From positions 186,001-250,000 of the forward strand of contig NZ_JACCBN010000001.1 of NCBI RefSeq assembly GCF_013409505.1: a DNA stretch of 64,000 nucleotides, in the 5' to 3' direction. A model generated the notes under the pieces. It was given only the letters and a program-made list of their open reading frames with translations, was not told the DNA's origin and made no database searches. Position numbers and translations under genes: made by a program. Source of the DNA: Actinomycetospora corticicola. Lineage in GTDB: Bacteria; Actinomycetota; Actinomycetes; Mycobacteriales; Pseudonocardiaceae. Shown one piece after another: positions 56,281-64,000 of the stretch; position 1 is the first letter of the stretch, and every line of letters begins with the position of its first letter.

Positions 56281-58217
56281 TCGACCACCGCCAGCACCTG
56301 GCGCGTCTCGACCTGGTCGCCCGCGCCGACGTGCAGTTCCGTGACGACGCCGTCGACCGGCGCCGCGACCGTGTGCTCCATCTTCATGGCCTCCAGGACG
56401 ACGAGGGCGGCTCCCGCGGTGACCTCCTGCCCGCTCGCCGCGAGCACCCGCACCACCGTGCCGGGCATCGGGGCGAGCAGGGACCCGGCGTGGGCGACGG
56501 CGTTCGGATCGGCGAACCGCGGCACGTCGTCGAACGCGCTCGACCCGTCCGGGCCGTCGACGAACGTCCGTCCGGCGGCCCGGTGGATCCGGTAGGTCCG
56601 GCGCACGCCGTCCTGCGTCAGCACCACCTCCGCCGGGGACGCCGACACCAGCCCGAGGTCGAGCCGTTCCCCGTCGACCGCGACCTCCAGGCCGGACCGA
56701 CGGAAGGAGTAGGCCACGTCGAGAGTGCGGTCGTCTGACATGTAGCCGACCGTCTGCGGCGGTCCACCGACGTTCCGCCATCCCGACGGCAGGTCGCGCA
56801 GCACCACCGCGTCCGCGCGGTGCTGCGCCTGCGCCGCGAGCGCCGCGGCGACCGCCCGGACCCGCTCCCCGGCAGGCGCACCCGGCGTCAGGAGCTCGGG
56901 GTGGCGCGGGAGGTAGCCGGTGTCGGTGCCCCCGGCGAGGAACTCGTCGTCGCGCAGGATGCCGACGAGCAGGTCGCGGTTGGTGGTCACCCCGTGGATG
57001 CCGGCCTGCGCGAGCGCGCGGGCCAGCGTGCGAGCGGCCTCGGTGCGGGTGGGGCCGTGGGCGATGACCTTGGCGAGCATCGGGTCGTAGTGCGGGCTGA
57101 CGACCGACCCGTCGGTCACCCCGGCGTCGACTCGCACGCCCGGCAGGGCGGGGATCGCGAAGCGGTGCAGCGTGCCCGTCGCGGGCAGGTAGCCCGCGGG
57201 GACGTCCTCGGCGTAGAGCCGCACCTCGATGGCGTGCCCGTCGATGCGCGCGCCCGTGACCTCCGGCGGCAGCGGGTGCCCCTCGGCGACCCGCAGCTGC
57301 AGCGCCACCAGGTCCAGGCCCGTGACCAGCTCCGTCACCGGGTGCTCGACCTGCAGCCGGGTGTTGACCTCGAGGAAGAAGAAGCTGCCGTCGCGGTCCA
57401 GGACGAACTCGACGGTGCCCGCGCCGGTGTAGCCGATGGCCTTGCCGGCGGCGACCGCGGCCGCGCCGAGCTGGGCGCGCAACGTGGCGTCGACCGCGGG
57501 GGAGGGGCTCTCCTCCACGATCTTCTGGTAGCGCCGCTGGATGGAGCACTCGCGCTCGAAGAGGTGCACGACCTCGCCGTGGGCGTCGCCGACGATCTGC
57601 ACCTCGACGTGGCGCGGGTCCTCGACGTAGCGCTCGAGGAACACCGTGCCGTCGCCGAACGCGGACGCGGCCTCCCGGCGGGCGCCGTCGACGGCGTCGG
57701 CCAGGTCGGACTGCCGCCGGACGATCCGCATGCCGCGCCCGCCACCGCCGAACGCGGCCTTGACCAGCACCGGGAAGTCCAGGTCGGTCGGCAGCTCGGC
57801 GCCTTCTTCCAGGAACGCGCCCGGCAGCACCGGCACGCCCGCCGCGTCCATCATCGCCTTCGCCTCGAGCTTCGAGCCCATCGACGCGATGGCGTCGGGG
57901 GAGGGGCCGACGAAGGTCAGGCCGGCCGCCGCGCAGTCGCGGGCGAACCCGGCGTTCTCGGAGAGGAAGCCGTAGCCGGGGTGCACCGCGTCGGCGCCGG
58001 TGGCCCGGGCGGCGGCGATGACGAGGTCGGACCGCAGGTACGTGTCGGTCGGCGAGGCGCCCGGCAGCCGGACCGCCTCGTCGGCGAGGGCGACGAACGG
58101 GGCGTCGGCGTCCGGGTCGGAGTACACGGCGACGGTGTCGATCCCGAGCGCCTGCGCGGTGCGCATGACGCGGGCGGCGATCTCGCCGCGGTTCGCCACG
58201 AGCAGCTTCGTGATCAT
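56277..58217 (-). CDS. Acyl-CoA carboxylase alpha subunit (biotin carboxylase + BCCP)
   Basis: 646 aa. The biotin carboxylase part starts ITKLLVANRGEIAARVMRTAQALGI, with VKAAFGGGGRGMRIVRR (ATP grasp), YQKIVEESPSP and VNTRLQVEHPVTE. A middle linker domain follows, then a biotinyl domain with EAMKMEH (biotinyl Lys about 614). Together with the beta subunit at 58253 it carboxylates an acyl-CoA; 3-methylcrotonyl-CoA or geranyl-CoA type is the best guess from context. Confidence 0.94.
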   Translation of the reverse strand: MITKLLVANRGEIAARVMRTAQALGIDTVAVYSDPDADAPFVALADEAVRLPGASPTDTYLRSDLVIAAARATGADAVHPGYGFLSENAGFARDCAAAGLTFVGPSPDAIASMGSKLEAKAMMDAAGVPVLPGAFLEEGAELPTDLDFPVLVKAAFGGGGRGMRIVRRQSDLADAVDGARREAASAFGDGTVFLERYVEDPRHVEVQIVGDAHGEVVHLFERECSIQRRYQKIVEESPSPAVDATLRAQLGAAAVAAGKAIGYTGAGTVEFVLDRDGSFFFLEVNTRLQVEHPVTELVTGLDLVALQLRVAEGHPLPPEVTGARIDGHAIEVRLYAEDVPAGYLPATGTLHRFAIPALPGVRVDAGVTDGSVVSPHYDPMLAKVIAHGPTRTEAARTLARALAQAGIHGVTTNRDLLVGILRDDEFLAGGTDTGYLPRHPELLTPGAPAGERVRAVAAALAAQAQHRADAVVLRDLPSGWRNVGGPPQTVGYMSDDRTLDVAYSFRRSGLEVAVDGERLDLGLVSASPAEVVLTQDGVRRTYRIHRAAGRTFVDGPDGSSAFDDVPRFADPNAVAHAGSLLAPMPGTVVRVLAASGQEVTAGAALVVLEAMKMEHTVAAPVDGVVTELHVGAGDQVETRQVLAVVE

Positions 58218-58252
58218 GTGGGGCGAGCGGAGCGACGCGGAAGACACAAGCC

Positions 58253-59851
58253 TCACATCCGGAACGTGCCGTAGCCGCGACGGCCCTGCACGGGGTTGGA
58301 GTGGACGGCCGAGAGCGACAGGCCGAGCACGGTGCGGGTGTCGCGGGGGTCGACGATGCCGTCGTCGTAGAGCTTCCCGGAGATGAAGAAGCTGTGGGAC
58401 TCGGCCTCGATCTGCGCCTCGATCGCCCGCGTGCGGGCGGCGTCGCCCTCCTCGTCGAAGGGCTTGCCCTGGCTCTGTGCCGACGCGCGACCGACGATCG
58501 ACATGACGCCCGCGAGCTGCGCGGCCCCCATGACGGCGAGCTTCGCGCCCGGCCAGGCGAACATCAGGCGGGGGTCGTAGGCCCGGCCCGACATCCCGTA
58601 GTTCCCGGCCCCGAACGACGACGCCATGTTGATCGTCAGATGGGGCACCTGGCTGTTCGTCACCGCGTTGATCATCTTGGCGCCGTCCTTGATGATCCCG
58701 CCCTGCTCGTAGTCGGTGCCGACCATGTAGCCCGTGGTGTTCTGCAGGAAGATCAACGGGGTGTCGGTCTGGTTGGCCAGCAGGATGAACTCGCTGGCCT
58801 TCTTCGCCTCCTCGGAGAACAGCACACCGCGGTGGTTCGCGAGGACTCCGACCGGATAGCCGTGGATGCTCGCCCACCCCGTCACCAGCGAGGTGCCGTA
58901 GAGCGGCTTGTACTCGTCGAACTCCGAGCCGTCGACGGTGCGCGCGAGCACCTCGCGCGGGTCGAACGGCACCTTCGGGTCGGGCGGCAGGAGCCCGAGG
59001 ATCTCCTCCGGGTCGTACCGGGGCGGCTCGACGAGGGCGGCCGGTGCGGGTCCGAGCTTGCGCCAGTGGAACCGCGACACGATCTCGCGGCCCAGCCGGA
59101 TCGCGTCCCGCTCGTCGGTGGCGAAGTAGTCCGACAGGCCCGAGACCCGCGAGTGCATCTCCGCGCCGCCGAGCGCCTCGTCGTCCGCGGTTTCCCCGGT
59201 CGCCATCTTGACCAGCGGCGGGCCGCCGAGGAACACCTTGGCGGCCTTGTCGACCAGCACGGCGTAGTCACACATGCCGGGCACGTACGCGCCGCCGGCG
59301 GTGGAGTTGCCGAACACCAGCGCGACCGTCGGGATCGCCATCGACGACAGCTCGGTCAGCTCGTGGAAGATGCGCCCCGCCGGGACGAACAGCTCCGCCT
59401 GCGTCGGCAGGTCGGCCCCGCCGGACTCCACGAGGTTGATCACCGGGAGCCGGTTCAGCCGCGCGATCTCCAGCGCCCGCAGCGTCTTGCGCAGCGAGTA
59501 CGGGTTCATCGCGCCACCACGGACCGTCGGGTCGTGCCCGATGACCACGCACTCGACCCCGGAGACCACCCCGATCCCGGTGAGGATCGACGCGCCCACG
59601 GTGAAGTCGGTGCCCCACGCCGCGAGCGGCGAGAGCTCGAGGAACGGCGAGTCGGGGTCCAGGAGCAGCGCGAGCCGCTCCCGGACCGGCAGCTTCCCGC
59701 GGTCGCGGTGCCGCTGGGTGTAGCGCTCGCCGCCGCCCGCGACGGCGAGCTCGAGCTGCTCGTCGAGCTGGGCGATCACCTCGAGCTGCTGCTGGCGGTT
59801 CGTCGCGAAGGTCTCCGACGACGGGTCGAGCAGGCTGGTCAGGACCGCCAC
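58253..59851 (-). CDS. Acyl-CoA carboxylase beta subunit (carboxyltransferase)
   Basis: 532 aa, GTG start one base after the ligase stop. Carboxyltransferase features are YTQRHRDRGKLPVRERLALLLDPDSPFLELSPLAAWG, LVESGGADLPTQAELFVPAGRIFHELT (a 3-methylcrotonyl/geranyl type signature), NSTAGGAYVPGMCDYAVLV and FLQNTTGYMVGTDYEQGGIIKDGAKMINAVTN. The similarity to MCCB/GCC-like subunits rather than propionyl-CoA carboxylase supports a branched unsaturated acyl-CoA substrate. Confidence 0.93.
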   Translation of the reverse strand: MAVLTSLLDPSSETFATNRQQQLEVIAQLDEQLELAVAGGGERYTQRHRDRGKLPVRERLALLLDPDSPFLELSPLAAWGTDFTVGASILTGIGVVSGVECVVIGHDPTVRGGAMNPYSLRKTLRALEIARLNRLPVINLVESGGADLPTQAELFVPAGRIFHELTELSSMAIPTVALVFGNSTAGGAYVPGMCDYAVLVDKAAKVFLGGPPLVKMATGETADDEALGGAEMHSRVSGLSDYFATDERDAIRLGREIVSRFHWRKLGPAPAALVEPPRYDPEEILGLLPPDPKVPFDPREVLARTVDGSEFDEYKPLYGTSLVTGWASIHGYPVGVLANHRGVLFSEEAKKASEFILLANQTDTPLIFLQNTTGYMVGTDYEQGGIIKDGAKMINAVTNSQVPHLTINMASSFGAGNYGMSGRAYDPRLMFAWPGAKLAVMGAAQLAGVMSIVGRASAQSQGKPFDEEGDAARTRAIEAQIEAESHSFFISGKLYDDGIVDPRDTRTVLGLSLSAVHSNPVQGRRGYGTFRM

Positions 59852-59852
59852 C

Positions 59853-61451
59853 TCAGCGCCCTCCGTAGTGCATCGCGTGGGTCTCCCGGACGACGTTCTT
59901 CTGGATCTTGCCGGTCGAGGTGCGGGGCAGTTCCTGCTCGACGATCACGGCCTTCGGCACCTTGTAGCCGTCGAGCCGCTCCTTGAGCGACGCGGTCAGT
60001 TTCTCGGCGTCGATCGTGGTCCCCGGCTTCGGCACGACGACGGCGGTGATGGCCTCGCTCCACCGCGCGTGCGGCAGCCCGACGACCACGACCTCGGCGA
60101 CGTCGGGCTCAGCGTCGTAGACCGCCCGCTCCACCTCGATCGACGCGACGTTCTCGCCACCGGTCTTGATGACGTCCTTCGTGCGGTCGGCGAACCACAG
60201 CACGCCGTCGTCGCCGAAGCGCCCGACGTCGCCGGAGTGGAACCAGCCGTGGGCGAACGCGGTGGCGGTCGCGGCCTCGTCGTGTAGGTAGCCCTGCATC
60301 GTCGACGGGCCGCGGTAGACGATCTCGCCCTGCTCGCCCGGCGGCAGCAGCCCGCCGTCGGGACCCATGATCCCGACCTGCACGCCCGTCAGCGGCGTCC
60401 CCACCGACCCGACGTGCGTGAGCTGGTGCTCCGGGCGGAACAGCGTGGTGATCGGCGACATCTCGGTCTGGCCGAACAGCAGCGCGAAGTCGCAGCGGAA
60501 CCCGTCGAGGCAGGCCTTGATCTGCGCCTCCGGCATCGGGGCCATGGCATAGACCGCACGCTTCAACGAGCTCAGGTCGCGGTCGGCGAAGCTCGCGTGG
60601 TCCAGCGCCGCCCGGTACATCATCGGCAGCCCGAAGACCTGCGTGATGCCCTCGGCCTCGATGGTCTCGAGGAAGCGCGCCGGGTCAAAGCCCCGATGCA
60701 CGTGGATCGTCGCGCCGACCACCACCGCCGGCGTGCAGAACGCGTTGAGCTGCGCCGTGTGGAACATCGGCATCATCGCGAGGAACCGGTCGCCCGCGGT
60801 CCAGCCGGAGTCCAGCGCCGCGGACATCGACTCGAGGTGGATCCCGAGGTGCGTGCCCACCACGCCCTTCGGGAACGACGTGGTGCCCGAGGTGTAGAGG
60901 TAGCTCAGCGCCGCGCGGTCGTCGATCGCGACCTCGACGGGGGACTCGTCGCCGGACGCCAGGTCCGAGAGGGTCAGCCCCGCGACGTCGGTGACCTCGG
61001 AGGTCAGCAGACTCGGGTCGTCGCGCGCGGTCCCGACCGCGAGGACGACGTCGGTCACCGCCGGCACCTGTGCGACCGCCTCCGCGATCGTCACGGCGAG
61101 TTGGGTCTCCACGACGATGCCTCGGGCCTGCGAGTGCCCGAGGACGTAGGCGACCTCGTCGGGGCGCCAGCCGAGGTTGATCGGCACACACACGACGCCG
61201 CTCTTGGCGCAGGCGTAGTAGACGGCCAGGAACTCGGCGCTGTTGCCCGCGGCCAGGGCGAGGGCGTCGCCGACGCCGTACCCGCGGGCGACGAGCCCGT
61301 GGGCCAGCCGGTTCACCCACGCGTCGAACTCCGCGTAGGTCCATCGTCGAGCCCCGTCCACGACGGCGAGCTGGGTCGGCCGGGCGAACGCGCTGCGGGT
61401 GAGCGCGTCGCCGACGTTGACACGCTGGACGAGGTTGCGCTCGAGATCCAT
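59853..61451 (-). CDS. AMP-binding acyl-CoA ligase, second copy
   Basis: 532 aa. Motifs: LSYLYTSGTTSFPKGVVGTHLG (note SF where TG is usual), LLFGQTEMSP, WFHSGDVGRFGDDGVLWFADRTKDVIKTGGENVASIEVE and the catalytic Lys in RTSTGKIQKNVVRE. It activates another acid in the pathway. ATG 61451 shares a base with the acyl-CoA dehydrogenase stop (TGATG). Confidence 0.92.
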   Translation of the reverse strand: MDLERNLVQRVNVGDALTRSAFARPTQLAVVDGARRWTYAEFDAWVNRLAHGLVARGYGVGDALALAAGNSAEFLAVYYACAKSGVVCVPINLGWRPDEVAYVLGHSQARGIVVETQLAVTIAEAVAQVPAVTDVVLAVGTARDDPSLLTSEVTDVAGLTLSDLASGDESPVEVAIDDRAALSYLYTSGTTSFPKGVVGTHLGIHLESMSAALDSGWTAGDRFLAMMPMFHTAQLNAFCTPAVVVGATIHVHRGFDPARFLETIEAEGITQVFGLPMMYRAALDHASFADRDLSSLKRAVYAMAPMPEAQIKACLDGFRCDFALLFGQTEMSPITTLFRPEHQLTHVGSVGTPLTGVQVGIMGPDGGLLPPGEQGEIVYRGPSTMQGYLHDEAATATAFAHGWFHSGDVGRFGDDGVLWFADRTKDVIKTGGENVASIEVERAVYDAEPDVAEVVVVGLPHARWSEAITAVVVPKPGTTIDAEKLTASLKERLDGYKVPKAVIVEQELPRTSTGKIQKNVVRETHAMHYGGR

Positions 61452-62602
61452 CAGTACGACCTCGGCAGACCGAGGCTGTGCTGCGCGACGAAGTTCAGCA
61501 CCATCTCGCGGTTGACCGGCGCGATCCGCAGCAGACGGGCGAGGCCCCAGTAGGGGAGCAGGCCGAACTCCTGGGAGACCCCGTTGCCGCCGTGGGTCTG
61601 CATCGCGGCGTCGCACGCGGCGATCGCGGCCTCGGCGGCGGCGTACTTCGCCATGTTCGACGCCTCGCCGGCAGGCAGTCCCTGGTCGTGCAGCCAGGCG
61701 GCCTTCTGCGTCATGAGCGCGGCCAGCTCGGTCTCGATCTTGGCCTTCGCCAGCGGGTGGGCGACGCCCTGGTGGGCGCCGATCGGGCGGTCCCACACCT
61801 GGCGGTCGTTGGCGTACCGGGCCGCCTTCGCCAGCGCGTACCGGGCGATGCCGACGCACAGCGCCGCCCCCGTGATGCGCTCCGGGTTCAGGCCGTGGAA
61901 CACCTGCTTGAAGCCCTGGTTCTCGTCGCCGACCAGCGCCGACGCGGGCACCCGCACGTCGTCGAACCGGAGCGTGAACTGCTTCTCCGGCAGCAGCACG
62001 TCCACCGGCAGCGGCACCTTCTGCAGCCCGGGCGCGTCGGTGGGCACCAGGAAGAGGGAGAGCTGGGCCTTGCCCTTCGCGTCCTTGCCGGTCCGCGCGA
62101 CGAGCAGCAGCGCCTCGGCGTCGTCGACCCCGGAGATGTAGTACTTCTCGCCGCTGATCACCCACTCGTCGCCCTCACGTCGGGCGTGCGTGGCGAGCTG
62201 GTGGGTGTTGGAGCCGGCGCCCGGCTCGGTGATCGCGAAGACCACCTTCTCCCGGCCCGACGCGAGGCCCGGCAGCCACTCCTTGCGCTGCTCCTCGGTG
62301 CCGTACTCGGCGATCACGGCCGCCGAGATGGCGTGCGTGACCAGCAGCAGGAGCATCGGCGCGCCCGCCGCCGCGGTCTCCTCGCACACCAGCGACAGCT
62401 CGACCAGCCCGCCGCCCCCGCCGCCGTACTCCTCGGGCACCGAGACGCCGACGTACCCGGCGTCGCCGAGCGCGTGCCAGAGCTCGATGCACTCGGCGCC
62501 CCGCCGCGCGTGGTCGACGTAGTAGTCGCCCCCGAACGGCGCGGACGCCTTCGCGACCGCGGCCCGGAGGTCGCGGTGCTCGTCGGTCTCCACGAAGTCC
62601 AC
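61451..62602 (-). CDS. Acyl-CoA dehydrogenase
   Basis: 383 aa from GTG 62602, which has GAGGGA upstream; a farther GTG would add 12 residues. Motifs: VFAITEPGAGSNTHQLATHARREGDEWVISGEKYYISG (FAD and substrate contacts), QTHGGNGVSQEFGL and the final RIAPVNREMVLNFVAQHSLG. This is an ordinary dehydrogenase, unlike the DszC-like enzymes elsewhere here. It provides the first oxidation step for the carboxylase-hydratase pathway and is the first gene of the operon. Confidence 0.93.
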   Translation of the reverse strand: MDFVETDEHRDLRAAVAKASAPFGGDYYVDHARRGAECIELWHALGDAGYVGVSVPEEYGGGGGGLVELSLVCEETAAAGAPMLLLLVTHAISAAVIAEYGTEEQRKEWLPGLASGREKVVFAITEPGAGSNTHQLATHARREGDEWVISGEKYYISGVDDAEALLLVARTGKDAKGKAQLSLFLVPTDAPGLQKVPLPVDVLLPEKQFTLRFDDVRVPASALVGDENQGFKQVFHGLNPERITGAALCVGIARYALAKAARYANDRQVWDRPIGAHQGVAHPLAKAKIETELAALMTQKAAWLHDQGLPAGEASNMAKYAAAEAAIAACDAAMQTHGGNGVSQEFGLLPYWGLARLLRIAPVNREMVLNFVAQHSLGLPRSY

Positions 62603-62690
62603 GGCGACTCCCTCACTGCTTTGTGACTGGCCGTTCACTCGCGCCGTACCGTAGCGTCCCGGACGGCGGGCCGGAAGGTGCCTGCGGCAG

Positions 62691-62730
62691 GTGAGCAGAA
62701 AGGGTCGTCATGGCGACCTTTTCTGCTCAC
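62691..62730. repeat. Family A palindrome, copy A6 (40 bp)
   Basis: Arms GTGAGCAGAAAGGGTCGTCA and TGGCGACCTTTTCTGCTCAC, with only two mismatches. It has the same 40-bp length as the other five copies. It lies between the divergent dehydrogenase and TetR genes, 17 bp before the TetR start, and could also be a regulator-binding site. Confidence 0.85.
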
Positions 62731-62747
62731 GAGCACCGGAGGTGCAC

Positions 62748-63362
62748 ATGGAGCTGGTCGATACGGCCGAGGCGGTCGACGGCACCCGCACCCGCCGTCG
62801 TCGGGACCCCGCCCGCAAGGACCGCATCCTCGCCGCCGCCGCCGAGCTGGTGGCGAAGCACGGCTACCACGCCGTGGGCATGGCCGACATCGGCGCGGCC
62901 GCCGGCATCGTCGGCTCCGGGATCTACCGGCACTTCGGGTCCAAGTCGGCGCTGCTGTCCGCGCTGCTCGAGCAGCTCATGGACGAGATGCAGCGGACGG
63001 CGGCGGCCGTGGTTGCCGAGGCCGCGGACGACCGGGACGCCCTCGAGCGGCTGGTCGACAACCACGTGCGGTTCGCGATCGAGGACCGCCGGCTGCTGCA
63101 GGTGTACTACCGCGAGGCCCACCACCTCCCCGAGGAGGACCTCCGACGGCTGCGCCGCGCCCAGCGGCACTACGTCGAGGAGTGGGTGATCGTGCTGACC
63201 CCGCTGCGCCGGGAGCTCTCGGACGCGGAACTGCGCGTGGTGGTGCACGCGGCCCTCGGCACGACCCAGGCGGTGCTCTTCCACCACAGCGGCCTGCCGG
63301 TCGAACGGCTCGCCGCGATGCTGGGTGCGATGGCACGCAGCGTGCTGGGTCTCGACAAGTGA
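62748..63362 (+). CDS. TetR-family transcriptional regulator
   Basis: 204 aa from ATG 62748, with GGAGG seven bases upstream. The DNA-binding domain is RKDRILAAAAELVAKHGYHAVGMADIGAAAGIVGSGIYRHFGSKSALLSALLEQL. The ligand domain is of the acyl-CoA-regulator style (DRRLLQVYYREAHHLPEEDLRRLRRAQRHYVEEWV). It is divergent from the acyl-CoA operon and upstream of another ligase, so it probably represses both in the absence of a CoA-ester ligand. Confidence 0.93.
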   Translation: MELVDTAEAVDGTRTRRRRDPARKDRILAAAAELVAKHGYHAVGMADIGAAAGIVGSGIYRHFGSKSALLSALLEQLMDEMQRTAAAVVAEAADDRDALERLVDNHVRFAIEDRRLLQVYYREAHHLPEEDLRRLRRAQRHYVEEWVIVLTPLRRELSDAELRVVVHAALGTTQAVLFHHSGLPVERLAAMLGAMARSVLGLDK

Positions 63363-63443
63363 ACCGCTGATAACTCGGGGCTTGCGTTCACCGGGGTCCG
63401 CTGGCAATGCTGCACGTCACATCGCAGCGGCAGGGAGGCCCGG

Positions 63444-64000
63444 GTGGACATCGACGCCATCACGTTCGACGTCACGACGCTGCGGGGCCGCCGGGCCGTG
63501 CACCGCTGGGAGCGCACGTCGGTCGGTGACGTCTTCGAGCGGTTGACCTGGAGCTACCCCGACAAGGTCGCCCTCGTCGGCCGTCCCGGGGCGTTCGCCG
63601 ACGAGCGCTTCGCGTCCGTGACCTACCGCGAGGCCGATCGCACGGCCAACCAGGTCGCGCAGGCGCTCATCGGTCGCGGGCTGCAGCCGGGCGCCCGGGT
63701 GCTGCTGTTCTGCGAGAACTCCGTCGAGGCGTACCTCGCGAAGGTCGGGATCGCGAAGGCCGGTCTGGTGGCGATGCCGCTCAACCCGAACCTCGCCCCT
63801 GACGTCGTCGAGCACCTCATCGCCCACGCCGAACCCGAGTTCGCGATCGTCGACGCCGAGACCTGGCCGCGCGCCGCCCGTGCCTTCGAGGCAGCGGGCC
63901 TCGCACCTGGCGTCACGATCGCGATCGGGGGCGAGCCGGTCGAGGGGAGCTCCTCCTTCACCGCGTTCGTCGACGCCGCGAGTGACGCCGAGCCCGACGT
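63444..64000 (+). CDS. AMP-binding acyl-CoA ligase, N-terminal part (cut by right edge)
   Basis: 185 codons to the window end without a stop. GTG 63444 has GGGAGG a few bases upstream. Features of the fatty-acyl-CoA synthetase group: TSVGDVFERLTWSYPDKVALVG, FASVTYREADRTANQVAQALIGRGLQPGARVLLFCENSVEAYLAKVGIAKAGLVAMPLNPNLAPDVVEHLI. The ATP-binding core is outside the window. It lies 81 bp after the TetR gene and may be co-controlled with the terpene-type operon. Confidence 0.85.
   Translation, partial: MDIDAITFDVTTLRGRRAVHRWERTSVGDVFERLTWSYPDKVALVGRPGAFADERFASVTYREADRTANQVAQALIGRGLQPGARVLLFCENSVEAYLAKVGIAKAGLVAMPLNPNLAPDVVEHLIAHAEPEFAIVDAETWPRAARAFEAAGLAPGVTIAIGGEPVEGSSSFTAFVDAASDAEPD

Noticed and set aside
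62691-62747. Upstream extension of the TetR gene through palindrome A6
   Set aside because: The ATG at 62748 has a proper GGAGG site and homology starts after it; the extension is just the palindrome read in frame.

Overview
The window comes from a very GC-rich actinobacterium (over 70% G+C by eye, strong G/C third-position bias, many GTG starts, ATGA/GTGA overlaps inside operons). The gene set (HVDL-type cysteine leader peptides, Lsr2-like domain, beta-carbonic anhydrase close to mycobacterial Rv1284, APS reductase-type sulfate assimilation, WXG100-like proteins) suggests Pseudonocardiales, for example Pseudonocardia or Actinomycetospora. The genus is inferred, not proven. No rRNA, tRNA, CRISPR array, IS transposase or prophage was seen.

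Layout. (1) 0.4-6.1 kb, minus strand: a sulfur amino-acid operon (acetyltransferase, two luciferase-like monooxygenases, cystathionine beta-synthase, cystathionine gamma-synthase/lyase). (2) 6.2-11.6 kb: secreted small protein, APC permease, dodecin, a leader peptide with a DszC-like monooxygenase, and small unknowns. (3) 11.6-14.3 kb: leader peptide, SsuD-like monooxygenase and MHS transporter. (4) 14.4-28.9 kb, plus strand: LysR regulator, then a compact catabolic island (FAD oxidoreductase, IlvD-type dehydratase, split aconitase-X, Rieske ferredoxin, two amidohydrolases, ABC importer, VanA/VanB-like Rieske oxygenase, IclR regulator). (5) 28.9-40.8 kb: MsrA, Lsr2-like mini-protein, a fourth luciferase-like monooxygenase, ferredoxin reductase, leader/MHS transporter/DszC-like operon, a carbonic anhydrase with an in-frame stop, and leader/sulfite reductase/zinc ribbon/cysH/cysD/cysN. 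(6) 40.8-51.4 kb: hemW, epoxide hydrolase, quinone reductase and LysR pair, an 86-bp tandem repeat, a WXG100/toxin-like cassette, EamA exporter, and a methyltransferase/diiron protein/CDGSH cluster. (7) 51.4-64 kb: an acyl-CoA operon of the terpene/branched-chain type (AtuA-like, carboxylase alpha and beta, two AMP ligases, enoyl-CoA hydratase, acyl-CoA dehydrogenase), a TetR regulator and another ligase cut by the right edge.

How the genes work together. Much of the window is a sulfur economy: sulfate reduction (cysDN, cysH, sulfite reductase), probable organosulfur oxidation (four luciferase-like and two DszC-like flavoenzymes, two transporters) and cysteine/homocysteine interconversion. 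Five short Cys-containing leader peptides precede such units, suggesting shared cysteine-responsive control. The 14.4-28.9 kb island looks like one self-contained uptake and catabolic pathway whose combination of two dehydratase families with Rieske chemistry I cannot match to a named route.

The most unusual non-coding signal is a set of short palindromic repeat families: A (40-bp hairpins of fixed length with covarying stems, 6 copies), B (about 50 bp, two inverted pairs), C (46-bp double hairpins, one inside a protein linker), D (CCGAGTC-N5-GACTCGG, in an 81-bp and an 86-bp tandem array), plus single long hairpins at convergent gene ends.
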